Position numbers and translations under genes: made by a program. From an uncultured Anaerolineae bacterium (GTDB lineage: Bacteria; Chloroflexota; Anaerolineae; Promineifilales; Promineifilaceae), in contig CALEAD010000064.1 in assembly GCA_937943625.1 (NCBI GenBank), positions 1-49,033 of the forward strand: a DNA stretch of 49,033 nucleotides, written 5' to 3'. Positions 7,670 to 14,166 of this stretch are shown here, one piece after another; position 1 is the first letter of the stretch, and each line of letters begins with the position of its first letter. Under the pieces are notes generated by a model that saw nothing but the letters and a program-made list of their open reading frames with translations, did not search any database and was not told the DNA's origin.

Positions 7670-9286
7670 TTATGCGTGGTCGTCTGCCAGATGCATGACC
7701 AGCTCAATGGTGTGGTGTTGGTCGTCTTGGTGTACGTGCATTTCGTCTACCATCGCCTGGATGAGAAACAACCCCCAGCCGCGCGGCGACTGTTCACCCG
7801 CCAGCTTCGCTTCCAGATCAGGGGTGGCGGCTGGTTGCAGCGGCTTGCCGCCGCCCTGGTCGGTGATGGTGACGCGCACTGAGCCTGTCGAAGTGGGCGC
7901 TTCTTCCACAAACACCTTTAGCCGCGCCGGTTTGTCCGGGTCATATAGATTGCCGTGTTCCATGGCGTTCATGGTGGCTTCGGCAACGGCCGTTTTCAGC
8001 TTCTCCAACCGCGACGCTGGCAGCAAATCACCCACCACCTCCGCCACCCGCGCCATCGCCAGCCGCTCATTCCCCGGCGCAGACGGAATCTCAAATTCAA
8101 CGGGATGACTGTTCACTGTTAACTGTTCACTGTTCACTGCCCCCTCCCTCTGCATCGTCACCAGCGTCACGTCATCCTCCTGCTCCCAGGCGGGGCCGGT
8201 AAAGGCAGCCAGTTCCGCCAGCAGAAAATGGTGGAGCGTGGCCCCGTCGGCGTGGGTGGACAATAAGCTTTGCAGGCGGGGGAAGCCAAACATGCCGCGG
8301 GCCGGATTGTGCGCTTCCACCAGGCCATCGCTGTAGAGCAGCACGTAATCGCCGGGGGCCAGCGTCGTTTCTTTTTCATCGTAAGCCATGCCGGGCATCA
8401 ACCCCAGCGGCATCCCGGTGGCCCGCAGCTCCACGACGCCCTGGCCGGTGTGGTGATACGGCACGTCGTGACCGGCATTGGCGTAGCGCAAATGGCCGGT
8501 GGCCGGGTCCAGCACGGCGTAAAAGCAGGTGACAAACATTTTGGGCGGAATTTCCTGCACCAGCACGTCGTTGGTGCGGGCCAGCACCGCGCCGGGCGCT
8601 TCCAGCCGTTCGGCGGCGGCGCGCAGCAGGGTGCGGGTGGTGGCCATTACCAGCGCCGCCGGTACCCCTTTGTCCGTCACGTCCGCCACGATAAAGCCCA
8701 CTTTGCCATCGGGAAAGTAGAGAAAGTCATAGAAGTCGCCGACGACGGCGCGCGCCGGCTGGTAATAGGAGGAGACGCCCCAACCGGCCAGCGCCGGCAG
8801 TTCCTGGGGTAGCAGGGTTTGCTGGATGAGGCGGGCGACGCGCAGTTCCTGGGCAATGCGTTCCCGTTCGACGGCTTCCAATTTTTGCTGCTGCACCAGT
8901 TGGGCAATGCGCAGCGCCGGGGCAGCCTGGGTGGCCAGGTCGTTCATCAACCGGTAGTCGTCGCTGGAGTATTCCTGGTCGCTCAGGCGCTGGCCCAGGT
9001 TGATCAGGCCGATCAGCTCGCCCTGGCTGACCAGCGGCAGCCGGACGCCCGCCTGCCGCATCGCAGCCACTGCCGGGGAGTCCAGCTTAAGCTGCGCCGC
9101 GTCGAAAACGGCCGGGTTTTGCCGGATGTAGGCCAGGAGCGGGTCGTTGGGGGCGATGTCCAGGTCTATGGGTATGAGAGCAGTGGGCGGGATAACGGCC
9201 GTTTCGGTTGTGTTCAGTATCCGCGGTGTTTCCGCTGCCGGTGCTGCTTTTGTTTTGCTGCGCCAAAAACCTCTTAAAGTTGTCAT
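7670..9286 (-). CDS. GAF-like/PP2C serine phosphatase fused to an RsbW-like ATPase domain
   Basis: A 538-residue partner-switch protein. Residues about 35-135 look like a degenerate GAF sensor. Residues 140-380 form a SpoIIE-type PP2C phosphatase: metal ligands in VVGDFYDF (Asp184, Asp187), ADVTDKG (Asp202) and EQEDDVTLV (Asp371/372). Residues 398-535 are a GHKL ATPase: N box EATMNAMEHGN (436-446), G1 DQGGG (476-480), and GWGLFLI. Phosphatase and kinase activities that oppose each other on STAS proteins are thus on one chain. The linker at residues 383-393 is encoded by a 7-bp tandem DNA repeat. The ATG has a GAGG site. The two STAS genes downstream are the expected substrates. Confidence 0.9.
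   Translation of the reverse strand: MTTLRGFWRSKTKAAPAAETPRILNTTETAVIPPTALIPIDLDIAPNDPLLAYIRQNPAVFDAAQLKLDSPAVAAMRQAGVRLPLVSQGELIGLINLGQRLSDQEYSSDDYRLMNDLATQAAPALRIAQLVQQQKLEAVERERIAQELRVARLIQQTLLPQELPALAGWGVSSYYQPARAVVGDFYDFLYFPDGKVGFIVADVTDKGVPAALVMATTRTLLRAAAERLEAPGAVLARTNDVLVQEIPPKMFVTCFYAVLDPATGHLRYANAGHDVPYHHTGQGVVELRATGMPLGLMPGMAYDEKETTLAPGDYVLLYSDGLVEAHNPARGMFGFPRLQSLLSTHADGATLHHFLLAELAAFTGPAWEQEDDVTLVTMQREGAVNSEQLTVNSHPVEFEIPSAPGNERLAMARVAEVVGDLLPASRLEKLKTAVAEATMNAMEHGNLYDPDKPARLKVFVEEAPTSTGSVRVTITDQGGGKPLQPAATPDLEAKLAGEQSPRGWGLFLIQAMVDEMHVHQDDQHHTIELVMHLADDHA
8111..8138. repeat. 7-bp tandem repeat inside a coding sequence
   Basis: Four units GTTCACT, GTTAACT, GTTCACT, GTTCACT follow one another. 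They encode the linker between the phosphatase and ATPase domains. The 28-bp length is not a multiple of three, so later gain or loss of single units would break the frame. Confidence 0.75.
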
Positions 9287-9310
9287 GATGGCCTCATCAT
9301 AGCAGAGTAT

Positions 9311-9328
9311 CGTCTGCTAAACGTTACG
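9311..9328. promoter_or_regulatory. shared 18-bp motif, copy 1, upstream of a PIN toxin gene
   Basis: CGTCTGCTAAACGTTACG occurs here and, nearly unchanged, at 11062-11079 and 13529-13546. Each copy lies 50-100 bp before a toxin-antitoxin-like or nucleotidyltransferase-like gene. Here it is in the divergent gap between the phosphatase gene and the orphan PIN gene. An operator or -35-containing promoter module is inferred. Confidence 0.45.
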
Positions 9329-9413
9329 AAACAAATGGCTCCAGGATTTTTTCTGGTGGTTTTAGTCATTGCAAATCGACATGAGATACGCTTTTTAAGG
9401 AAGATCGGGCGCT

Positions 9414-9785
9414 ATGAACCTGGTCGATTCGTCAGGTTGGCTGGCGTATTTTGCCGGAGATACGAACGCCGGGCAGTTTGTGCCCGTTGTGCAAGCAGTA
9501 GACCAATTGGTCGTGCCGACTATCTGCCTGTATGAAGTATTCAAGCGTATTCTGACGCAGCGCGGCGAAGAGGCGGCCCTGCAAGCAGCAGGCGTGATGT
9601 CCCTGGGAATCATTGCCGATTTGACACAGGAAATTGCCATCAACGCGGTGCAACTGTCCACTGAACGCAAACTGGCGATGGCCGACAGTATCATCCTGGC
9701 GACTGCGCGGGCCAGCAAGGCCATACTCTGGACGCAAGACGCGGATTTTGCCGGAGTAGAGGGGGTGCGATACATTGCCAAATAA
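9414..9785 (+). CDS. PIN-domain (VapC-like) ribonuclease, orphan
   Basis: A 123-residue PIN domain. Seen: the first acidic ligand in MNLVDSSGWLAYF (Asp5), a conserved Glu in CLYEVFKRIL, a central ADSIILATAR segment, and a late Asp in WTQDADF. VapC toxins are Mg-dependent RNases that cut tRNA or rRNA and are held by a partner antitoxin. The 127 bp upstream hold no plausible antitoxin frame, so this copy is an orphan or its antitoxin has been lost. AAGGAAG upstream may serve as ribosome site. It lies in a patch with three further toxin-like loci. Confidence 0.75.
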   Translation: MNLVDSSGWLAYFAGDTNAGQFVPVVQAVDQLVVPTICLYEVFKRILTQRGEEAALQAAGVMSLGIIADLTQEIAINAVQLSTERKLAMADSIILATARASKAILWTQDADFAGVEGVRYIAK

Positions 9786-9843
9786 AGGGCAGCCAAATTC
9801 AGCGGGGTGGAGGAGGGGGGTGTGGGGCAACGGCCGTTCCCCT

Positions 9844-9948
9844 TCATCGTCTTGTTTCCTTAAGCCAGACAGACACCGTTTCCGGCTGCATGGTTTCCTG
9901 CACGACCTGCACTAATTCGGCCGTTAGCGCCTCCATCTCCGTCTCATC
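9844..9948 (-). pseudogene. fragment of a decayed sensor-type gene, copy 1
   Basis: Read on the minus strand, 34 codons give DETEMEALTAELVQVVQETM and then a QPETVSVWL stretch, before a stop at 9844. The same sequence, slightly different, occurs in the fragment at 10800-11001. This block resembles the C-terminal end of a long membrane-bound sensor family of Chloroflexota that I know only by pattern. No start or upstream half is present. Confidence 0.55.
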
Positions 9949-9981
9949 TGATCACTCATAAGAACCGCCTCCCATCATCCA

Positions 9982-9990
9982 TGTTATAAT
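9982..9990 (+). promoter_or_regulatory. extended -10 promoter element of the antitoxin-toxin pair
   Basis: TGTTATAAT fits the extended -10 pattern TGnTATAAT and lies 55 bp before the antitoxin start. No convincing -35 box is visible. Confidence 0.5.
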
Positions 9991-10044
9991 AACGTTGAAT
10001 CTGTAAAAAGTTCTATTTTCTACAGAGAAGAAAGGTAAAAACTG

Positions 10045-10338
10045 ATGAACCAGGCTCAATTGATTGACCACTCCTTAATTCGTCGCACTGTCCTGGAAAT
10101 TGCCACTCTACCTGACGATGATCTGGCGATCCTGCTGGACATTGTCGCGTTGCTCAAACAGCAGCGAGCCAAAGCGACAGCCGTCGACATTCGCCGGACT
10201 GCCAGACAGCGTGTGGCAACCCTCCAGAACATGCCTCGTGAACAACTGGCTGCCCAGTTCCAGGAAGTTGGCGAGAGGATACGCAGCCAGGCCATTGCCG
10301 GGGGAACGGCCGTTGAGGGAGACTGGGAAGGTGACTGA
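10045..10338 (+). CDS. putative antitoxin of a PIN-type toxin
   Basis: A 97-residue, mostly helical, charged protein that I do not recognise by motif. It is called an antitoxin from position: its stop codon overlaps the start of a PIN-domain toxin gene by 8 bp, the usual arrangement of VapBC-like pairs, and its size fits. The ATG has an AAAGG site and a TGTTATAAT promoter element 55 bp upstream. The C-terminal half (about residues 45-97) is Arg/Gln/Glu-rich and may be the toxin-binding part. The N-terminal half would then be the DNA-binding or dimerisation part; this division is inference. Confidence 0.6.
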   Translation: MNQAQLIDHSLIRRTVLEIATLPDDDLAILLDIVALLKQQRAKATAVDIRRTARQRVATLQNMPREQLAAQFQEVGERIRSQAIAGGTAVEGDWEGD

Positions 10339-10789
10339 TCGCCTGCGCGCTGTCTTCGATACCAATGTTTTTGTGTCCGCATACCTGAGCCAAAGCCCGA
10401 CAAGCCCGACCCAAGAATTGATCAATCGCTGGCTGGCCAACGAGTTTACTTTGTTGGTTTGTGATGCCATTGTTGATGAACTCATCGAGAAGCTGGTTGT
10501 TCAGGGGATCGACCACGAGGATATTGAGCTTTTTGTGGCCTTACTCGACACCCTGGCTGAATGGGTGGATGTGCCAGATGAAGCCATTGTCCAGTTGGTG
10601 CCAGCCGATACCGACGATGATGTGGTGATAGCCTGTGCGGTGACAGGGAGCGCTGATTTTCTGGTCACGTATGATCCTCACTTTGCTCCTCTTGGGGAGA
10701 CCTACCAGGGAGTGAAAATTACGAAAGCGCTGCCCTTTCTGTGGGCAGTCCGAGGGGATCAGCCACCCACTGAAGCTGTTGGTGGTTGA
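10331..10789 (+). CDS. PIN-family putative toxin (COG1569 / TIGR00305 type)
   Basis: A 152-residue PIN domain starting at a GTG that overlaps the antitoxin stop. Seen: LRAVFDTNVFVSAYL (first Asp near residue 9), an acidic DAIVDELIEKL stretch, and a late PADTDDDVVIACAV segment followed by FLVTYD, which is the typical metal site of this subgroup. These proteins are predicted RNases of toxin-antitoxin systems. The reading frame could be extended upstream into the antitoxin in another frame, but that would leave no ribosome site; the GTG start fits translational coupling. Both flanks carry fragments of the same decayed sensor gene. Confidence 0.8.
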   Translation: MTDRLRAVFDTNVFVSAYLSQSPTSPTQELINRWLANEFTLLVCDAIVDELIEKLVVQGIDHEDIELFVALLDTLAEWVDVPDEAIVQLVPADTDDDVVIACAVTGSADFLVTYDPHFAPLGETYQGVKITKALPFLWAVRGDQPPTEAVGG

Positions 10790-10799
10790 CGGTTGTAAT

Positions 10800-11001
10800 T
10801 GTCTGGCGACTTGCCAAACTCTTTGGCGAGGTCAGGTGAGCGCAGCCAGATGCTCACCGACTCTGGCCGCATGGTTTCCTGCACGACACGGATTAACTCG
10901 GCCGTGAGCGCAGCCATCTCCGTTTCATCGCGGGCGGTGATGGCAAACTGCGCCAACACCTGTTGGGCATCGTACTTTTGGCGGTAGAACTCGGCGGTCA
11001 A
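10800..11001 (-). pseudogene. fragment of a decayed sensor-type gene, copy 2
   Basis: Minus-strand sequence gives FYRQKYDAQQVLAQF, then DETEMAALTAEL and VVQETMRPESVSIWLR. It matches the fragment at 9844-9948 over the shared part. The start is missing: upstream the frame runs into a terminator-like hairpin. It is convergent with, and slightly beyond, the PIN toxin gene. It is not expected to be functional. Confidence 0.55.
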
Positions 11002-11030
11002 CGGCCGTTTCTACCGCCGAGTTATTTTTT
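10988..11030 (+). terminator. hairpin with T-tract downstream of the PIN toxin
   Basis: A perfect 11-bp stem (AACTCGGCGGT at 10988-10998, complement at 11013-11023) surrounds a loop containing one ACGGCCGT palindrome. It is followed by ATTTTTTG. It would stop plus-strand transcription from the toxin-antitoxin pair about 200 bp after the toxin gene. Confidence 0.7.
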
Positions 11031-11061
11031 GCTCTGTCATGAGATCATGGTATCGTCAAAT

Positions 11062-11102
11062 CGTCTGCTAAACGTTACGGGAACGGCCGTTCATGCTATA
11101 AT
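11062..11102 (+). promoter_or_regulatory. promoter with the shared 18-bp motif, copy 2
   Basis: The motif CGTCTGCTAAACGTTACG at 11062-11079 ends in a -35-like TTACGG (11075-11080). A perfect TATAAT at 11097-11102, preceded by TGC, follows after 16 bp. An ACGGCCGT palindrome fills most of the spacer. It drives the antitoxin/truncated-toxin pair that starts at 11166. Confidence 0.6.
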
Positions 11103-11165
11103 TTTGCCAACTGATAGCAAGGCATTGTTCAGGGATTATCATTCAGTTTTAGAAAGGAAAATCTG

Positions 11166-11378
11166 ATGATGGATTTACAAACGAGACTCGATCAGCTCCA
11201 ACAACAAGTGAAGTGGATCGAGCGTGAACTTCTCTATCTTCGTATGCAGGTGGCGAAAACAGCGCCTTCTACCGAGTCTCCTCACACCTTTGAAGCTTTG
11301 CGTGGCATATGGGAAGGAGTCGTTTTCAACGAAGAGGATTTTCAAGCCTCGCGTTGGCAGGTTCCTGAAGGGCTTTAA
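11166..11378 (+). CDS. putative VapB-like antitoxin
   Basis: A 70-residue protein. The N-terminal third is a heptad-patterned helix (LQTRLDQLQQQVKWIERELL) and the C-terminal part has an acidic/aromatic tail (WEGVVFNEEDFQASRWQVP) like those antitoxins insert into PIN toxins. Two adjacent ATGs are possible starts, with AAAGGA in front. The PIN toxin gene begins 7 bp after the stop. The toxin is truncated, so this antitoxin has probably lost its partner's active form. Confidence 0.65.
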   Translation: MMDLQTRLDQLQQQVKWIERELLYLRMQVAKTAPSTESPHTFEALRGIWEGVVFNEEDFQASRWQVPEGL

Positions 11379-11384
11379 CCCCGT

Positions 11385-11591
11385 ATGCGTTACGTCGTTG
11401 ATACCCATGCTCTGATTTGGCATTTAGCCAATGATGCCCGACTTGGCTCAGAGGCTCGCCAGATATTGAGCGCGCCAGATAAACTCCTGATCATCCCTGT
11501 GATTGTTTTGGCAGAGGCCAAACATGCCGCCGATCGCCAACGTGTGCCCGTACCCTTTGATGCGATTGCTCAATCTGAGCCACGCCGATAG
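11385..11591 (+). pseudogene. truncated PIN-domain (VapC-like) toxin
   Basis: The first 60 or so residues are an ordinary PIN toxin start: MRYVVDTHALIWHLANDARL with Asp6, and the ALAEAKHA-like Glu region (VLAEAKHAADRQ). Full PIN toxins have about 130 residues, so the second half with the late acidic ligands is missing. The good match stops near 11573, exactly where the convergent acetyltransferase gene also loses its normal end. A deletion that joined two convergent genes explains both. The protein is predicted to be inactive. Confidence 0.7.
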
Positions 11592-12006
11592 AGGCAGTGT
11601 TGTCCGGGTAAATCACGCAAATCAGGCGCGTCAGCCCCAATTGCCCAAAACCGTAATTCCGGATCGCCAGCGCCGCTTCTGCGCCCAATCCCTGCCGCCA
11701 ATGTGTTTTGGCAATGAGATAAGCCACCTCTACTTCGTCCTGCCCATCAATGGTCCACGGTAGCAGCCCGCAGCGGCCAATAAACTGTCCGGTCTCTTTG
11801 TGAATGGTCGCCCACAAGCCCAGTTCCGGGTGTTGGGGGTGGCCGTTAAGAAACCATTCCAGCTCTTCTTTGGTTTCCTCATAGGTCAACGTGCCATCCG
11901 GGAAGTAGCGCCGTATGTCCGGATCGCGGTACAGCGCGTACAGGTCGTCCAGATCGCTGGGTTCCAAATGGCGCAATATCAGTCGGTTGGTTTCCAAAAT
12001 TTTCAT
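11574..12006 (-). pseudogene. GNAT N-acetyltransferase (RimJ/RimL type), 3' end lost
   Basis: From a well-supported ATG (GGAGG site) the frame encodes MKILETNRLILRHLEPSDLD, an EVEVAYLIAKTHWRQGLGAEAA acetyl-CoA-binding loop, and CVIYPDNTASIGVA. The family then needs about 20-30 further residues (typically ARKLGF and more). Instead the frame continues to 11491 in sequence antisense to the truncated PIN gene. The break at about 11574-11580 is therefore a junction. Ribosomal-protein or small-molecule acetylation is the family's usual role; activity is doubtful here because the C-terminal strands are gone. Confidence 0.7.
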
Positions 12007-12056
12007 CCATACCTCCGGGCGCCAGGCGCTTCGGAAGCGCCTGGCGCCTGCAGCAC

Positions 12057-12971
12057 CTATTGCGAATTATCCGGCAGCGCGGGCAGAGATTGCAAATAGG
12101 CCCGAATCGCTTGCAGTTCCGTATCGCTCATCTGGCTGAAGGTGGGCCAGGGCATCATTTCCGCGTTGAGGAGACGGCCGTCTGGCGTCTGCCCGGTGCG
12201 AATGGTTGCCATGAAATCAGCTTCCGTCCAGCCGCCCAGGTCGCCGCCGGGGGTCAGGTTGGGGCCTTCCGGCGGACCCTCTTCTCCCTCAGCCAGGGTG
12301 ATGCCGGCCAGGTTTGCCGCGTGACATTCACCGCACAGGGCAATGTTCATCAGGTAAGCGCCATATTCGGCCGTTGCTCCTTCGGTTGGGCTGTTGGCGC
12401 CGACGTTGGCGTGGTCAATGCCGTTGATGTGCGTGAAGTCGTCAAAGCCTATCGTGCCGCCCAGCACCGAACCGGGGAAGCCGACGCGCCGCACACCCAG
12501 GTCGTTGTCTACCGGCGGCACAGCCTTCAAGTAGGCGATCAGCGCTCCCAGGTCGGCGTCGCTGTAATGCTGGTAGAAGTGGACGGGCATGATCACCAGG
12601 ACACGGCCGTCGCCGCCCACGCCATGCCGGATCGCCCGCTCCCAATCGGCATCGCTGAAGGTGGCTGCCACGCCGCCTGCGCCTGCCGTCAGGTTGGCGG
12701 CAAAGACGTAGCTGCCCACTTCGCCGTCAAAGAAGACCTGCCCACCCAGATTGTCACCATGACACATGCCGCATGAGCTGACGACGTTCACTAGATGCTC
12801 GCCGCGCGCCATGGCCGCCGCGTCCGTGGGCACAGCTACCGGTTTCGTCGCCACTTCCGGTGCGTTGTTCAGCCGCGAAAGGCCGACAAAGTGCAGGATA
12901 ACGGCCGTTAACAGCGCAAGACCCACCAGACCACCCAGAACAATACCAATCCATTTCAAGATGCCTTTCAT
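12057..12971 (-). CDS. membrane-anchored di-haem c-type cytochrome
   Basis: A 304-residue protein. The ATG at 12971 has a GGGAG site and is preferred over an upstream frame extension. Seen: an N-terminal membrane segment (about residues 5-28) as uncleaved anchor or signal, and two haem-attachment motifs, CGMCH in the first half and CGECH in the second, each followed by typical class I cytochrome sequence with axial-Met candidates (MPVHFYQHY, EMMPWPTFS). It should sit on the outer face of the membrane and carry electrons. It is preceded 10 bp upstream by a small membrane protein gene on the same strand, likely one operon. The redox partner is unknown. Confidence 0.85.
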   Translation of the reverse strand: MKGILKWIGIVLGGLVGLALLTAVILHFVGLSRLNNAPEVATKPVAVPTDAAAMARGEHLVNVVSSCGMCHGDNLGGQVFFDGEVGSYVFAANLTAGAGGVAATFSDADWERAIRHGVGGDGRVLVIMPVHFYQHYSDADLGALIAYLKAVPPVDNDLGVRRVGFPGSVLGGTIGFDDFTHINGIDHANVGANSPTEGATAEYGAYLMNIALCGECHAANLAGITLAEGEEGPPEGPNLTPGGDLGGWTEADFMATIRTGQTPDGRLLNAEMMPWPTFSQMSDTELQAIRAYLQSLPALPDNSQ

Positions 12972-12981
12972 GTTGATCTCC

Positions 12982-13446
12982 CTATTGATTTTTTTGTAGC
13001 CACAAACCAGACGCCAGCCCATAAACCAGGTGCGCCGGGCCAAATTGCCAGGCAGGAATTTGGGCTAAGGGTGCGCCAACGGCCGTTAGCACCAGCCCCA
13101 TCGCCACCAACCACAGCAGCAGCCCATACCCCAGGCCCCACACCCACAGCTGGCGCGCCGCTGACGGCCGTATCCTCCCCACAACGCCCAGCAGCAGGGC
13201 AAACACCAGGCCATAAATGGCCGACACCGCCAGATGCGCCAGCAGGCCAGTCAGCCAGCTGCCCGTCCGCGCCGGGTCAAAATAGGCCAACGTCGCCGGC
13301 GGCAGCACGCCGGTGAGCCAGCCCGCAAGGACCAGAAACAGCGCCATCAGCGCGCCGCCAAGCAAACCCGCCAGCAGCCCATCCACGGCCGTATCGCCTA
13401 TCGCTTTTTCGCGCCAGACCAGATGCGTTTTCGTCATTAGTTTCAC
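12982..13446 (-). CDS. small integral membrane protein linked to cytochrome c
   Basis: A 154-residue protein with about four hydrophobic segments (roughly 22-45, 67-90, 98-120, 130-150). I recognise no family motif. It lies 10 bp upstream of the di-haem cytochrome gene on the same strand, so co-transcription is likely and a role in anchoring or assembling the cytochrome is possible but unproven. Start codon ATG at 13446 is preceded by AAAGGAG-like sequence on the minus strand. Confidence 0.6.
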   Translation of the reverse strand: MKLMTKTHLVWREKAIGDTAVDGLLAGLLGGALMALFLVLAGWLTGVLPPATLAYFDPARTGSWLTGLLAHLAVSAIYGLVFALLLGVVGRIRPSAARQLWVWGLGYGLLLWLVAMGLVLTAVGAPLAQIPAWQFGPAHLVYGLASGLWLQKNQ

Positions 13447-13463
13447 TCCTTTTCTGTGGCGTA

Positions 13464-13484
13464 TTCCGTGTTCCGTGTTCCGTA
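13464..13484. repeat. 7-bp tandem repeat
   Basis: Three units TTCCGTG, TTCCGTG, TTCCGTA in the divergent gap between the membrane-protein gene and the nucleotidyltransferase-like gene. Confidence 0.55.
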
Positions 13485-13528
13485 AACGGATTATGGGCTA
13501 CGAGTTACGGCCCACCATACCAAACGGC

Positions 13529-13568
13529 CGTCTGCCAAACGTTACGAAATCAAAATCCATGTTACAAT
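13529..13568 (+). promoter_or_regulatory. promoter with the shared 18-bp motif, copy 3
   Basis: The motif CGTCTGCCAAACGTTACG at 13529-13546 differs from the other copies by one base. Its end supplies a -35-like TTACGA, and TGTTACAAT with -10 TACAAT at 13563-13568 follows. The spacing is 15 bp. It precedes the nucleotidyltransferase-like gene. Confidence 0.5.
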
Positions 13569-13598
13569 TTCTAATCACAGGCAAAATTGAGGTGGATC

Positions 13599-14156
13599 AT
13601 GCACCTGTCTTATGCACAAATACCACGTCGTCAGGTAAACAGGATGAATATCAAGGAAGTTTTTCGCTTTGTTGCCCCTAAAGTGCGCGACGCGGCCATC
13701 AAAACGGCCATGCAGTTAGAACACTTAGGCATTCGTTATGCCCTGGCTGGCGGATTGGCTGTGGGTGCATATGGGTATATTCGCGCCACGATGGATGTGG
13801 ACTTTCTTGTCGGTGAAGAGGCGTTTGAACATCACGGCTCGTTAGTAACATTCAAGCCCGGCGTGCCCATTGAGGTAGACGGCGTGCGGATTGATTACCT
13901 CTCGCCCGTCTCGCTGGGCCCCCAGCTAGAAGAAACATTGACACATCCGCTCGTCAGCGAAGGCATTGCTGTTGTGCCGGTAGAGGTGCTGATTTACATG
14001 AAACTGGCCGCCAAACGCCGCAAAGACCTGGTTGACGTAGTGGAATTACTACGAGCCGGAGCAGATGCCAAAAAAGTACGCCATTACCTGGAACAATACG
14101 CGGCTGATTTGCTCCCTCTTTTTGACGAACTTGTAGACGAATCTTTAGCCCCGTAA
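13599..14156 (+). CDS. nucleotidyltransferase-fold protein (AbiEii/MenT-like)
   Basis: A 185-residue protein. The core RYALAGGLAVGAYGYIRATMD followed by VDFLV shows the nucleotidyltransferase pattern: a GG turn followed by a D-x-D metal pair (MDVD). A short C-terminal helical part follows. Related proteins act as type IV toxins that modify tRNA, or as minimal nucleotidyltransferases. The ATG at 13599 has GAGGTGG 6 bp upstream; a second ATG at 13644 is also possible. No antitoxin gene is adjacent. It shares a promoter motif with two PIN toxin loci, which supports a toxin-antitoxin link. The SARP regulator gene begins 10 bp downstream. Confidence 0.68.
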   Translation: MHLSYAQIPRRQVNRMNIKEVFRFVAPKVRDAAIKTAMQLEHLGIRYALAGGLAVGAYGYIRATMDVDFLVGEEAFEHHGSLVTFKPGVPIEVDGVRIDYLSPVSLGPQLEETLTHPLVSEGIAVVPVEVLIYMKLAAKRRKDLVDVVELLRAGADAKKVRHYLEQYAADLLPLFDELVDESLAP

Positions 14157-14166
14157 TCGAGCGGAT

